From Flavimobilis sp052324925 (GTDB lineage: Bacteria > Actinomycetota > Actinomycetes > Actinomycetales > Cellulomonadaceae), in the NCBI GenBank assembly GCA_052324925.1, contig JBQPRE010000002.1: 64,000 nucleotides of DNA. One strand, 5' to 3'. The notes under the pieces were generated by a model, which did no database searches, was not told the origin of the DNA, and saw only the letters and a program-made list of their open reading frames with translations. Both the position numbers and the translations under genes were made by a program. This document shows positions 36,005-45,191 of the stretch, piece after piece. Positions within the stretch are counted from its first letter, which is position 1; each line of letters starts with the position of its first letter.

Positions 36005-39000
36005 ATGAAGGCGCGCCTCGCGGGAGCCGACGCGCCGCTCGTCCTCGTCCCTGACGCTCAGCAGGACGACGTGGTCGAGCGCGCGCGTACCGTGCAGGCT
36101 CTCGTCGTGACGGGGGCGCCGGGCACGGGGCGGACGACGACGGCGCTGCGGATCGCCGCCGACCACCTCCTTCCCGGCGAGGGGCGGGCGGCCATGGATC
36201 CCGCTCGGCTCCTCGTCGTCACCTCGAGCCGTCGCAGCGCGGGCGAGATGCGTGACCGGCTGGCAGCGCTCACGGGACGCACCGTGGGAGCACCCCTCGT
36301 GCGGACCGCGCCGTCGGTCGCGCACGCGATCCTGCGGCGACGGGCGGCTGCGCTCGAGCAGCCCGCGCCCACGCTCATCTCAGGCCCCGAGCAAGATCTC
36401 GTGCTTGCCGAGCTCCTCGAGGGCCACCTCGAGGGCGAGGGGACGGATCTCGTCCTTCCCGCGGGCGTGCCCGTCGACGCGCTGCGGACGCGCGGGTTCC
36501 GTGACGAGCTGCGTGACGTCCTCATGCGGGCCGCCGAGCGCGGCCTCGACCCGGTCGCTCTCGACACGCTCGGCTCCGCGCAGGACCGGCCTGAGTGGCG
36601 CCTTGCCGCGCGACTCATGGAGGAGTACCGCGACGTCATGGCCCTGCGCACCCTCACCCCTGACCTCGGTGAGCGCGTCGACCCCGCCTCGGTCGTGCAC
36701 GAGGCCGTCGAGGCTCTGCTCGCCTGGGACGACGAGGTCCCGCGTGCGCCGCGTCCGCGCTGGGATCTTGTCGTCGTCGACGACTACCACGAGGCGACGC
36801 AGGCGCTCGCGCGGCTGTGCGCTCTTCTCCTCGACGACGGGGCGCGGCTCGTGCTGCTCGGTGACCCGGATCTCGCCGTCCAAGGCTTCCGGGGGGCTGT
36901 TCCCGGCCTGCTCGCGCAGGCGGTGGCACCGCGCACGGCCGGGACCGCCGCGCTCGGTGCTCACCACATCGTGCTCGGCACGGTGCACCGGCACGGTCCC
37001 GCGCTGCGCGACGTGACGGCCCGGGTCTCCTCGCTCGTCGGGGCGGTCGGCACGGTCGCGCACCGCAAGGCCGTGGCCGGGCAGGGTGGCACGGCTCCCG
37101 ACGGGTCGGCTCCCGACGGCCCGGCTTTCGACGGGTCGGCTCCCGACGGCCCGGCTCTCGACGGGTCGGTGCGTGCCGCAATCCTCGACGGCCCCGCCCA
37201 GGAGCACGCGTACGTCGCCCACGCCATGCGTTCCTGGCACCTGCACGACGGCATCCCGTGGTCGCAGATGGTCGTGATCGCGCGTTCTGGCGGGCAGGTG
37301 ACCGCCCTGCGCCGGGCACTCCTTGCGGCCTCGGTCCCCGTGACCGTCGTCGGGTCCGAAGGACCGTTGCGTGACGAGCCAGCGGTCCGGCCCTTGCTCG
37401 ATGCGGTCGACATCGCCTCGGGGGCTGAGCTCGATGCGGAGCGCGCAGTCGCGCTCCTGCTCTCACCCCTCGGCGGCCTCGACGTCGTCGGGCTGCGGCG
37501 CCTGCGCCGCGCGTTGCGCGCCGAGGAGCTCTCGTCCGGCGGCACACGAGCGTCCGACGAGCTCGTGTGCGAGGCGCTCGCCGACCCCGCGCACGCAGCC
37601 GTCCTGCCCTCCGCGGTGCGTCGCGCACCCGCGCGCGTCGCCAAGGTGCTCGCGCGTGGTCGCGAGGCCGCCGCACAGCCGGGGGCCGACGCACAGACCG
37701 TCCTGTGGGCCGTGTGGGAGGCGACAGGTCTCGCGTCGCTGTGGCGCGACGCCGCGCTCGGAGGAGGCAGCGCGGGAGCCCGCGCGGACCGCGATCTCGA
37801 CGCGGTGCTCGCGCTCTTCAAGGCCGCGGAGTGGTTCGTCGAACGCAATGCGCGGCGCACGCCACGCATGTTCGTCGACCACGTGCGCTCCCAGGAGCTG
37901 CCCGCCGACTCGCTCGCACAACGCGGCGGGGTGACCGACGCGGTCAGCGTCCTCACGCCCGCCGGGGCTGCCGGGCGGCAGTGGCGCGCGGTCGTCGTCG
38001 CCGGAGTTCAGGAGGGCGTGTGGCCCGACCTGCGGCTGCGGGACACCCTCCTCGGCGCACAGGCGCTCGTCGATGCCGTCGCCGGCCACCGGGCGGTCGC
38101 GGGCGACCCGGACAGGCTCGCGCGGGCCCGCCGGGCCGTGCTGTCCGACGAGGTACGCGCGTTCCTCGTCGCGGTCTCGCGTGCGCGCGAGCACCTGCTC
38201 GTCACGGCCGTGAGCGACATGGAGCACGTCCCGTCGGTTCTCGTCGACCTCATCGAGCCGCCGGGGGCCGACGACGACGAGCCCGACCCGCGCCGTCGCG
38301 AGGCACCCGTCGCCCTCGACCTGCGTGGTCTCGTCCTGCGGGCACGTCTCCTTCTGCAGGGCGAGGAGTCGAGCGACGCAGAGCAGACCGAGGCCGCAGA
38401 GGTCCTTGCGCTCCTCGCCGACGCCGGGGTCGGCGTCGCCGAGCCCGCCGGGTGGTACGGCGCGCACAAGGTCTCGAGCACGGACCCCGCCTGGGGTCCC
38501 CACGACCGCGTGCGCGTCTCACCCTCCAAGGTCGAGCAGGTGCACCGCTGCGCCCTGCGATGGGCTCTCGAGGCCTCGGGCGGGCGGCCCGCCGACGCGG
38601 TCCAGCAAAGCCTCGGCACCCTTGTCCACGCGATCGCAGAGGGCGCGCCCGCGGGGAGCTTCTCCGAGCTCGCGGCCGAGCTCGAACGTCGCTGGCCCGA
38701 GCTCGGCCTGCGGCCCGGATGGCCCGAGACCGTCGCACACACGAAGGCCCGCGCCATGATCGACCGGCTGGCTCAGCACTTCGCGGCAAGCGGTGAGGTC
38801 CTCGCGACCGAGGCGCGGTTCGCCGCCGAGGTCGGGCGTGCCGACCTCGTCGGGAGCGTCGACCGCATCGTCGCCCAGCCTGACGGCTCGATCATGATCG
38901 AGGACCTCAAGACGGGTGCGGCCGCAAGCGCCGAGGACGCGCGCGTCAACGCGCAGCTCGGCGCGTACCAGGTTGCGCTCGCCGCCGGTGCCTTCGCCGA

Positions 39001-39271
39001 CGTCGTCGGCGTGGGCGATGCGCCCACGGCCGGCGGGGCGACCCTCGTTCACGTGGGAGGCTCCTCCAAGGGGCCCTCGCTGCGCGCGCAGCCGCCGCTG
39101 CACGAGGCCGACGACCCGGGGTGGGCACGCGACCTCGTCGAGGGCGCAGCCACCACGATGGCCGCCGCAACCTTCACCGCCGCCCGGAACTCGATGTGCG
39201 ACTTCTGCCCCGTGCGACGCAGCTGCCCGGTCCAGGATGAGGGCCGAACGATGGGAGGCACCCCCGCATGA
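36005..39271 (+). CDS. adnA: AdnA-like helicase-nuclease subunit with degenerate motor, 1088 aa
   Basis: AdnAB resects double-strand breaks in actinobacteria. The N-terminal UvrD-like motor is altered: the P-loop reads GAPGTGRTTT, with Arg43 in place of the catalytic lysine, and motif II reads VVVDDYHEA, with Asp260 and His262 in place of the usual Glu and Gln. ATP hydrolysis by this subunit is therefore doubtful. The C-terminal RecB-family nuclease looks intact: GSVDRI then IEDLKTG (Asp967, Lys969) and QLGAYQ. Cys849 and Cys1065, Cys1068 and Cys1074 form a probable 4Fe-4S cluster as in AddB and AdnA. A low-complexity pentapeptide repeat (about 364-388) interrupts the motor. It overlaps adnB by 4 bp. 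Confidence 0.92.
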   Translation: MKARLAGADAPLVLVPDAQQDDVVERARTVQALVVTGAPGTGRTTTALRIAADHLLPGEGRAAMDPARLLVVTSSRRSAGEMRDRLAALTGRTVGAPLVRTAPSVAHAILRRRAAALEQPAPTLISGPEQDLVLAELLEGHLEGEGTDLVLPAGVPVDALRTRGFRDELRDVLMRAAERGLDPVALDTLGSAQDRPEWRLAARLMEEYRDVMALRTLTPDLGERVDPASVVHEAVEALLAWDDEVPRAPRPRWDLVVVDDYHEATQALARLCALLLDDGARLVLLGDPDLAVQGFRGAVPGLLAQAVAPRTAGTAALGAHHIVLGTVHRHGPALRDVTARVSSLVGAVGTVAHRKAVAGQGGTAPDGSAPDGPAFDGSAPDGPALDGSVRAAILDGPAQEHAYVAHAMRSWHLHDGIPWSQMVVIARSGGQVTALRRALLAASVPVTVVGSEGPLRDEPAVRPLLDAVDIASGAELDAERAVALLLSPLGGLDVVGLRRLRRALRAEELSSGGTRASDELVCEALADPAHAAVLPSAVRRAPARVAKVLARGREAAAQPGADAQTVLWAVWEATGLASLWRDAALGGGSAGARADRDLDAVLALFKAAEWFVERNARRTPRMFVDHVRSQELPADSLAQRGGVTDAVSVLTPAGAAGRQWRAVVVAGVQEGVWPDLRLRDTLLGAQALVDAVAGHRAVAGDPDRLARARRAVLSDEVRAFLVAVSRAREHLLVTAVSDMEHVPSVLVDLIEPPGADDDEPDPRRREAPVALDLRGLVLRARLLLQGEESSDAEQTEAAEVLALLADAGVGVAEPAGWYGAHKVSSTDPAWGPHDRVRVSPSKVEQVHRCALRWALEASGGRPADAVQQSLGTLVHAIAEGAPAGSFSELAAELERRWPELGLRPGWPETVAHTKARAMIDRLAQHFAASGEVLATEARFAAEVGRADLVGSVDRIVAQPDGSIMIEDLKTGAAASAEDARVNAQLGAYQVALAAGAFADVVGVGDAPTAGGATLVHVGGSSKGPSLRAQPPLHEADDPGWARDLVEGAATTMAAATFTAARNSMCDFCPVRRSCPVQDEGRTMGGTPA
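37094..37168 (+). repeat. 15-bp tandem repeat inside adnA, five units
   Basis: Five adjacent units alternate GCTCCCGACGGGTCG and GCTCCCGACGGCCCG with small changes, encoding APDGS/APDGP pentapeptides between motor motifs. Confidence 0.9.
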
Positions 39272-42200
39272 CCACGTCGCTCGCCGAGTCCGTCCCGTCG
39301 GACGGAACGGCCCTCCCGCGGCTCTCCGCCGCCCAGATAGCCGAGCGCCTCGGTCAGTTCCCGCCGACGCCCGAGCAGACCGCCGTCATCGAGGCGCCGC
39401 TTGCCCCCGTCCTCGTCGTCGCGGGCGCGGGCTCGGGCAAGACCGAGACCATGTCGGCGCGCGTCGTCTACCTCGTCGCCAACGGACTCGTCGCCCCCGA
39501 CGAGGTCCTCGGCCTCACCTTCACGCGCAAGGCCGCCGGAGAGCTCGCCGAGCGTATCCGCAGGCGCCTGCGGGCCCTCGCGGCATCCTCCCGCGCGAGC
39601 GGCGAAGCCGTCCCCTGGGCTCCAGCAGGCGACGACGACGCCGGTGCTGCGCTGCTCGGTGTGCTCGCCCGCCCGGTCGTCGCGACGTACAACTCCTACG
39701 CGTCGAGCCTCGTCCGTGAGCACGGCCTGCGCCTGGGGATCGAGCCCGGCTCGCGTCTGCTGGGTGAGGCGAGCCAGTGGCAGCTGGCCCATGACATCGT
39801 CGAGCGCTGGACGGGCGAGCTCTCGTTCACGTCGGCCACCAGCACCGTCGTCGACGCCGTGCGCAGCATGTCGCAGGCGCTCGGTGAGCACCTCGTGCCG
39901 ATCGCCGACGCGCGGGCACGGATGCACGAGATCATCGAGACGATGCTCGCCGCCCCCGAGGTCGCCAAGGGACGCAAGGGCGTGCGTGCGCGCGTGCGTG
40001 ACCTCGCACGCCTCCTCGCCGAACGGATCGACCTGCTCGACCTCGTCGAGGAGTACCGACGCCGCAAGGCCGCGACGGACTCGCTCGACTTCTCCGACCA
40101 GGTGGCGCTCGGTGCGCGCCTCGCCGAGGGCTTCGCCGAGGTGGGGGAGGCCGAGCGCACCCGCTACAAGGTCGTCCTGCTCGACGAGTACCAGGACACC
40201 TCCTACGCGCAGGCCCGCATGCTCGGAGCGCTCTTCGGCGACGGTCACGCGGTCACGGCAGTGGGCGACCCGCACCAGTCGATCTACGGCTGGCGAGGGG
40301 CGAGTGCCTCCGGGCTCGCCCGCTTCAGTGACATCTTCCGCGCCGGAACAGGGCTGCATCACCTCACGCTCTCCACGTCGTGGCGCAACGACGCGACCGT
40401 GCTCCTCGTCGCCAACGAGGTCGCGGCACCGCTCCGACGCGCGCACGGCGGAGCGGGCCTCGAGATCCCCACCCTTGGCACCCGACCCGGCGCTGGAGCC
40501 GGCACCGTGACGAGCATCTACTCCGTGACGGAAGACGAGGAGGCGGCCGCGATCGCCGAAGAGATCGCCGCATCGTGGCGTCCGCGCTCCCACCCGGACG
40601 GAGCCCGCAGCGCCGCCGTCCTGTGCCGCGCGCGCAAGCAGTTCGGCCCTCTCGAGGCGGCGCTGCGGGCCCTCGGGATCCCCGTCGAGGTCATGGGGCT
40701 CGGCGGGTTGCTCGAGGCCCCCGAGGTCGTCGACCTCCGAGCCCTCCTCGAGGTCGTCCACGATCCCTCGCGCGGCGACTCCCTCATGCGCCTGCTCACG
40801 GGGCCGTGGGTCGACCTGGGGATCGCCGACCTCCTCGCGCTCGCGGACCGAGCGCGCGAGCTCGCGCACCGCCACCAGCGTGCGCGGCGTCCCGACGTGC
40901 CAGGGGACGCGTCCACGCACTCGGCCGACGTGGTGACCGCGGCCGGGGCCGACGACCTCGTCCAGCCCGGTCATGTCGTCCCCGAGTCCGATGCGAGCGA
41001 CGAGACGACGATCGTCGATGTCCTCGACGAGCTGCCTCCTCGGGGGTGGACGAGTCATGACGGTCGCAGCCTGACGAACGACGGCTATGAGCGTCTTGCG
41101 CGCCTCGCCGGCGTCGTCGAGCGTCTGCGCGGGCGCACGTACCTGTCGGTCCCCGAGCTGATCGTCGAGTGTGAGCGCACCTTGGGCCTCGACATCGAGG
41201 CCGGGCTCCTCGGACCAGGTCATGCAGGCCGCGCACGCGCCAACCTCGACGCGTTCCGCGACCTTGCGCTGTCGTTCGTCGACGGTGCCGACACCCCGAC
41301 GCTGGGAGCGTTCCTCACGTGGCTCGACGCGACGGCGAAAGCCAACGAGCGGCTCGACGGCGCGCTCACCGAGCCTGACCCCGACGCAGTACAGATCGTC
41401 ACCGTCCACGCGGCCAAGGGCCTCGAGTGGGATGTCGTCGCGGTTGCTGGTCTCACCGACGGCGCGTTCCCCTCGACGGCCACGCAGACGGTCGACGCCC
41501 GCACGGGCGAGCTCAAGGCACCGACGGACTCGGCGTGGCTCAAGGGCCTCGGGACCCTGCCCTACCCGCTGCGCGGCGACGCCCCCGACCTGCCGCACCT
41601 CCGCTACGACACAGCCGAGGACCACGCCGATCTTGCGGCGAGCCTCGTGCTCTTCACCGAAGATGCCGGGCAGCACCAGGTCGCCGAGGAACGCCGTCTC
41701 GCCTACGTCGCGTTCACACGGGCGCGCGAACATCTCCTGCTCTCCGGCTCGTGGTTCCGTGGCGAGCGTCGGACCCCGACGCCGCCGAGCACGTTCCTCG
41801 CGGAGCTCGCCGAGGCACAGCTGCTCTCGACGGCACGGTGGGCCGAGCGTCCTGAGGGTGAGAACCCGTCGCTCGCTGTCGCACACACGGGGACGTGGCC
41901 GCGCGGGCAGGACGTGCCCGCAGCGCTCGTCGAGGCAGCGCATCGCGTCGAGGCCGCGCGCAGCGCCCGCCGGACGCAGCAGGTGGAGGCCTCGGGTGCG
42001 CGGCCGGTGACGGACCTCGCCGCGACCGCGGCGATGCTCCTGGCCGAGCGGGACGAACGCCAGCGTCCCGTCGACGCGGTCGACATCCCGACCCACGTCT
42101 CTGCCTCCGCGATGGTGCGCATGGCAACTGACCGCGCCGAGTACGCGCTCGCCCTGCGCAGGCCCGTACCGTCCGCGCCCTCCGTTCACGCGAGGCGCGG

Positions 42201-42678
42201 CACGACGTTCCACGCGTGGGTCGAACAGCACTATGCGGCCCCTTCGCTCATCGACGTCCTCGACCTCGACGACGCCGACGACGAGGCCCCCGACGCCGAC
42301 CTCGACGCCCTCAAGCAGACGTTCCTCGCGACTCCGTGGGCCGACATCGTCCCGATCGCGATCGAGGTCGACGTCGAGACACCGCTCGCGGGCGTCATGA
42401 CACGCTCACGCATCGACGCGGTCTTCCCCGACCCGGCAGCCCCCGGCACGGGCAAGGTTGTCGTCGTCGACTGGAAGACCGGCCGCGAACCGCGCGACGC
42501 CGTTGCGGCTGCCGCCCGCGAGGTGCAGCTCGCGGTCTACCGGCTCGCCTGGGCTCGCTGGACGGGCCTGCCGCTCACCATGGTCGACGCGGCATTCTGC
42601 TACGTCGGCTCAGGCACAACCGTGCGACCTCAACGCCTCCACGACGAGGCAGAGCTCGAGGCGCTGCTCCGCGGGTAG
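39268..42678 (+). CDS. adnB: AdnB-like helicase-nuclease subunit, 1136 aa
   Basis: This is the motor partner of AdnA. The UvrD/PcrA-like motifs are intact: Q motif PPTPEQTAVIE, Walker A VAGAGSGKTET (residues 53-59), FTRKAAGELAERI, motif II LLDEYQDTSYAQ, motif III AVGDPHQSIYGWRGA, motif V VTVHAAKGLEWDVV and motif VI AYVAFTRAREHLLLSG. A C-terminal PD-(D/E)XK nuclease has VVVVDWKTGR and EVQLAVYRLAWARW, and no Fe-S cysteine set. In the studied mycobacterial complex AdnB drives translocation, which fits the degenerate AdnA motor here. Its stop lies 8 bp from the convergent phosphotransferase stop. Confidence 0.93.
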   Translation: MTTSLAESVPSDGTALPRLSAAQIAERLGQFPPTPEQTAVIEAPLAPVLVVAGAGSGKTETMSARVVYLVANGLVAPDEVLGLTFTRKAAGELAERIRRRLRALAASSRASGEAVPWAPAGDDDAGAALLGVLARPVVATYNSYASSLVREHGLRLGIEPGSRLLGEASQWQLAHDIVERWTGELSFTSATSTVVDAVRSMSQALGEHLVPIADARARMHEIIETMLAAPEVAKGRKGVRARVRDLARLLAERIDLLDLVEEYRRRKAATDSLDFSDQVALGARLAEGFAEVGEAERTRYKVVLLDEYQDTSYAQARMLGALFGDGHAVTAVGDPHQSIYGWRGASASGLARFSDIFRAGTGLHHLTLSTSWRNDATVLLVANEVAAPLRRAHGGAGLEIPTLGTRPGAGAGTVTSIYSVTEDEEAAAIAEEIAASWRPRSHPDGARSAAVLCRARKQFGPLEAALRALGIPVEVMGLGGLLEAPEVVDLRALLEVVHDPSRGDSLMRLLTGPWVDLGIADLLALADRARELAHRHQRARRPDVPGDASTHSADVVTAAGADDLVQPGHVVPESDASDETTIVDVLDELPPRGWTSHDGRSLTNDGYERLARLAGVVERLRGRTYLSVPELIVECERTLGLDIEAGLLGPGHAGRARANLDAFRDLALSFVDGADTPTLGAFLTWLDATAKANERLDGALTEPDPDAVQIVTVHAAKGLEWDVVAVAGLTDGAFPSTATQTVDARTGELKAPTDSAWLKGLGTLPYPLRGDAPDLPHLRYDTAEDHADLAASLVLFTEDAGQHQVAEERRLAYVAFTRAREHLLLSGSWFRGERRTPTPPSTFLAELAEAQLLSTARWAERPEGENPSLAVAHTGTWPRGQDVPAALVEAAHRVEAARSARRTQQVEASGARPVTDLAATAAMLLAERDERQRPVDAVDIPTHVSASAMVRMATDRAEYALALRRPVPSAPSVHARRGTTFHAWVEQHYAAPSLIDVLDLDDADDEAPDADLDALKQTFLATPWADIVPIAIEVDVETPLAGVMTRSRIDAVFPDPAAPGTGKVVVVDWKTGREPRDAVAAAAREVQLAVYRLAWARWTGLPLTMVDAAFCYVGSGTTVRPQRLHDEAELEALLRG

Positions 42679-42685
42679 CCGGGGG

Positions 42686-44137
42686 TCAGGCGCGGGTGCC
42701 GTCGTCCTCGATCGGTGCGGCGTCCTCGCGGGCGCCGTCGTCCTCGATCACTGCGTCGTCCTCACCTCGCGCATCGTCCTCACCCCGTGCATCGTCCTGG
42801 GCGGAGCCCGCCGAACGGGCCCTCACCGGAATCTCGGCCGGGGACGCGACCCACGTCGACGCCCCAGAGCCGTCCGACGCCCCAGAGTCGTCCATCGCCC
42901 ACGCGGCCCGCGCGTCGGCGACGTCGATCGCCTCGGTCGCTGCTGTGGGGACGTGCACCGACCAGCTCGCAGCGGCGCCGCCGTCGTCCGGAGAACGGAC
43001 CACACCGATGCCGCCCGTGACGGCGCTGGCCGCGGACAGACCGCTCACCGCACTGTGCCCACTGACCGCACTGCGCCCGCTCGTCGCGCTGCGAGTGCTC
43101 AATGCGCTGATGATCGGCATCCCGTCCGCGACCTCGGTCGCCTCGACGGGCCGCGCGTTCTGACGCGACGTGCCGGAGGCGACCGTCGCCGCGACGCGCA
43201 CGCTTCCGGTGGTGGGCGTGCTGCCCTCGGGGTGAAGAACCTCGTCGAGGTCGAGCATCATCTCGACCGCGTCGGCCTGGATCTGCTGGTCGTCCTGGTG
43301 GACGCCGTGGAGGAGCCAGCGCACGAGCGCGAGCTCGCTCACGAGGTGGGCACGCTCGACGAGGTGCGTGTCGGTGAGCTCGGTGCGCGCCTGACGGTAG
43401 GCCTCGAGGACGGACTCGACTGCGTCGGGCGGTGCGACGACGACGAACCACGCGAGGTCGTCGGCCGGGTCGGCGACCTGGCACGACGACCAGTCGACGA
43501 TCCCGTTGACGGACTGCTGAGCGATGAGCACGTGGTCAGTGCCCAGGTCGCCGTGCGTGACGACGGGCCGGAACCGCCACGTCGCGACGTCCTCGAGGGC
43601 CGTCTCCCAACGCCGTAGCAGTCGCACCGGGACGCGGCCGGTTGCGGCCGCCTCGTCGAGAGCCGACAGGTGGCGACGCCGGTAGTGGTCAGCCGTGTAG
43701 GAAGGCAGGCCGGCATCCTCGACGAGCGAGGCCGGCAGCTCGTGCAGCGCGGCCAAGGCTTGTCCGACCGCGCGTGCCAGGCCCGGGCCGGGGCGGAGCG
43801 ACTCGACGGGCAGCGGCGTTCCGGGGATCTCGGGGTAGACGACGGCGCGGCCGCCCTCGTCGAGCTGCGCAAAGCCCGCAGGGGCGGGGACGGCGAACGG
43901 CAGCCGCCCTGAGTCGACGTACGCGCCGAACGAGCGCAGCAGCGTCATCTCGGCCTCGAGCTTCGCTCCCGAGGCGGCGTCGCGCGGGGAGCGGACGATC
44001 CAGCGGCGGAACTCGTCGTCGACGACGAGCGCGACGTCGTCGTCGCCGTCGGACGCGATCGTCCGCACCTCGGCGGCCCGCAGACCGGGGACGGCGGCGG
44101 TCGCGAGTGCGGCGAGTGCGAGGTCGGAGCGGTGCAT
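42686..44137 (-). CDS. Phosphotransferase family protein (APH/macrolide-kinase-like fold) with acidic tail, 483 aa
   Basis: A kinase-like domain (1-300) has the Brenner motif VVTHGDLGTDHVL and a metal-binding GIVDWSSCQVADPADDLAWFV, as in aminoglycoside and macrolide phosphotransferases. Related actinobacterial proteins at this place in the chromosome are not proven resistance enzymes, so the substrate is open. The last ~170 residues are unusual: a Ser/Ala repeat (SAVSG-like pentapeptides) and an acidic ARGEDD/IEDDG repeat. The ATG at 44137 lies six bases after TACCGT, suggesting a leaderless mRNA. Confidence 0.86.
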   Translation of the reverse strand: MHRSDLALAALATAAVPGLRAAEVRTIASDGDDDVALVVDDEFRRWIVRSPRDAASGAKLEAEMTLLRSFGAYVDSGRLPFAVPAPAGFAQLDEGGRAVVYPEIPGTPLPVESLRPGPGLARAVGQALAALHELPASLVEDAGLPSYTADHYRRRHLSALDEAAATGRVPVRLLRRWETALEDVATWRFRPVVTHGDLGTDHVLIAQQSVNGIVDWSSCQVADPADDLAWFVVVAPPDAVESVLEAYRQARTELTDTHLVERAHLVSELALVRWLLHGVHQDDQQIQADAVEMMLDLDEVLHPEGSTPTTGSVRVAATVASGTSRQNARPVEATEVADGMPIISALSTRSATSGRSAVSGHSAVSGLSAASAVTGGIGVVRSPDDGGAAASWSVHVPTAATEAIDVADARAAWAMDDSGASDGSGASTWVASPAEIPVRARSAGSAQDDARGEDDARGEDDAVIEDDGAREDAAPIEDDGTRA

Positions 44138-44142
44138 CGTTC

Positions 44143-44210
44143 CACGGTACGGCGCACGGGGCCTGGATCCGGTGAGGGCACGCCCTGCGGATCGCGACGC
44201 GGGTACCGTG
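44143..44210. promoter_or_regulatory. Mirror-image -10 elements for the divergent phosphotransferase and nudC genes
   Basis: CACGGTAC (44143-44150) and its exact complement GTACCGTG (44203-44210) face each other. Each contains TACCGT: 44144-44149 for the leftward gene, six bases before its ATG, and 44204-44209 for the rightward gene, seven bases before its GTG. Confidence 0.5.
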
Positions 44211-44216
44211 AAGGAC

Positions 44217-45191
44217 GTGACACCCCTGATCGAGTGGTCCGCTCTGCCGCTGTCCCGCACGGGGACGGACCGTGCTGCGTTGCGCCGCTCAGATGTGGAC
44301 AACGTGGCGCGGCTCCTGGAGTCCCCGACGACGCGAGTCCTCGTCGTGAGGGGAGGCGAGCTTGCGCTCGAGGAAGGCGACGGGCACCGCCTGGCGCTTC
44401 TTCCCGCGGCTGAGGCTCGCGAGGCGGCGCGTTCAGCGCTCGTCTGCGACCTCGGCCGGTCGCCGCGAGACGGTGGGATCGATGTCATTGCGCTCGTCGT
44501 CCCGGCGGGCCGCCCTGCGGTGGGGATCGAGGGGGTCGAGGCCCCGACCCCGGCTGAGGTGTTGGCGTCCGGCCGACGCTGGGGGGCGCTGCGGGACGTC
44601 GGGCACCTGTTCGACGGGCACGACGCGGGTCTCGCGACCGCGGCGGTCGCGCTCGCCGCGTGGCACGCGCGTGCGCCGCGCTGCCCGTCGTGCGGTGAGC
44701 CGACGGTGCCCGTGAGCTCTGGCTGGGCGCGTCGCTGCGAGGACGAGGGGATCGAGCACTACCCGCGCACGGACCCGGCGGTCATCATGGCGGTTGTCGA
44801 CGACGACGACCGGCTGCTGCTCGGACATGCGGCGCACTGGCCCGAGCGTCGGTTCTCGACGCTCGCCGGCTTCGTCGAGGCGGGGGAGTCGGCTGAGACC
44901 GCGGTGCGGCGCGAGGTCCTCGAGGAGACGGGCGTCGTCGTCGGTCGGGTCGAGTTCAGGGCGACGCAGCCGTGGCCGTTCCCGGCCTCGCTCATGCTCG
45001 GCTTCGTCGCGCACGCGCTCACGACGACGGTGACGACGGACGACGTCGAGGTGACCGAGGCCCGTTGGTTCACGCGCGACGGGCTTGCGGGGGACGTCGC
45101 GGCCGGGCGGGTCCTGCTGCCGATGCAGTCGTCGATCGCGCGGGCGCTCATCGAGGAGTGGTTCGGCGGGGAGATCGCCGAGCCGGGCTGA
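44217..45191 (+). CDS. nudC: NAD(H) pyrophosphatase / RNA deNADding enzyme NudC-like, 324 aa
   Basis: NudC cleaves NADH, and NAD caps on RNA, at the pyrophosphate. The zinc-ribbon region reads CPSCGEP, then CEDEGIEHYPRTDPAVIMAVVD; only three cysteines are present and the fourth is replaced by Glu. The Nudix box is complete: GFVEAGESAETAVRREVLEETGVVVG, preceded by FSTLAGF. An SQPWPFP-like sequence (TQPWPFPASLM) is the NAD-specificity motif. The GTG at 44217 was chosen from the -10 spacing; GTG 44208 is an alternative. The order nudC-helicase-mycoredoxin-uvrD2-whiB7 matches mycobacteria. Confidence 0.93.
   Translation: MTPLIEWSALPLSRTGTDRAALRRSDVDNVARLLESPTTRVLVVRGGELALEEGDGHRLALLPAAEAREAARSALVCDLGRSPRDGGIDVIALVVPAGRPAVGIEGVEAPTPAEVLASGRRWGALRDVGHLFDGHDAGLATAAVALAAWHARAPRCPSCGEPTVPVSSGWARRCEDEGIEHYPRTDPAVIMAVVDDDDRLLLGHAAHWPERRFSTLAGFVEAGESAETAVRREVLEETGVVVGRVEFRATQPWPFPASLMLGFVAHALTTTVTTDDVEVTEARWFTRDGLAGDVAAGRVLLPMQSSIARALIEEWFGGEIAEPG

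Noticed and set aside
39049..42231. 1060-codon minus-strand ORF opposite adnB
   Set aside because: Fully antisense to a gene with intact helicase motifs; composition is Arg/Gly/His-rich without domains.
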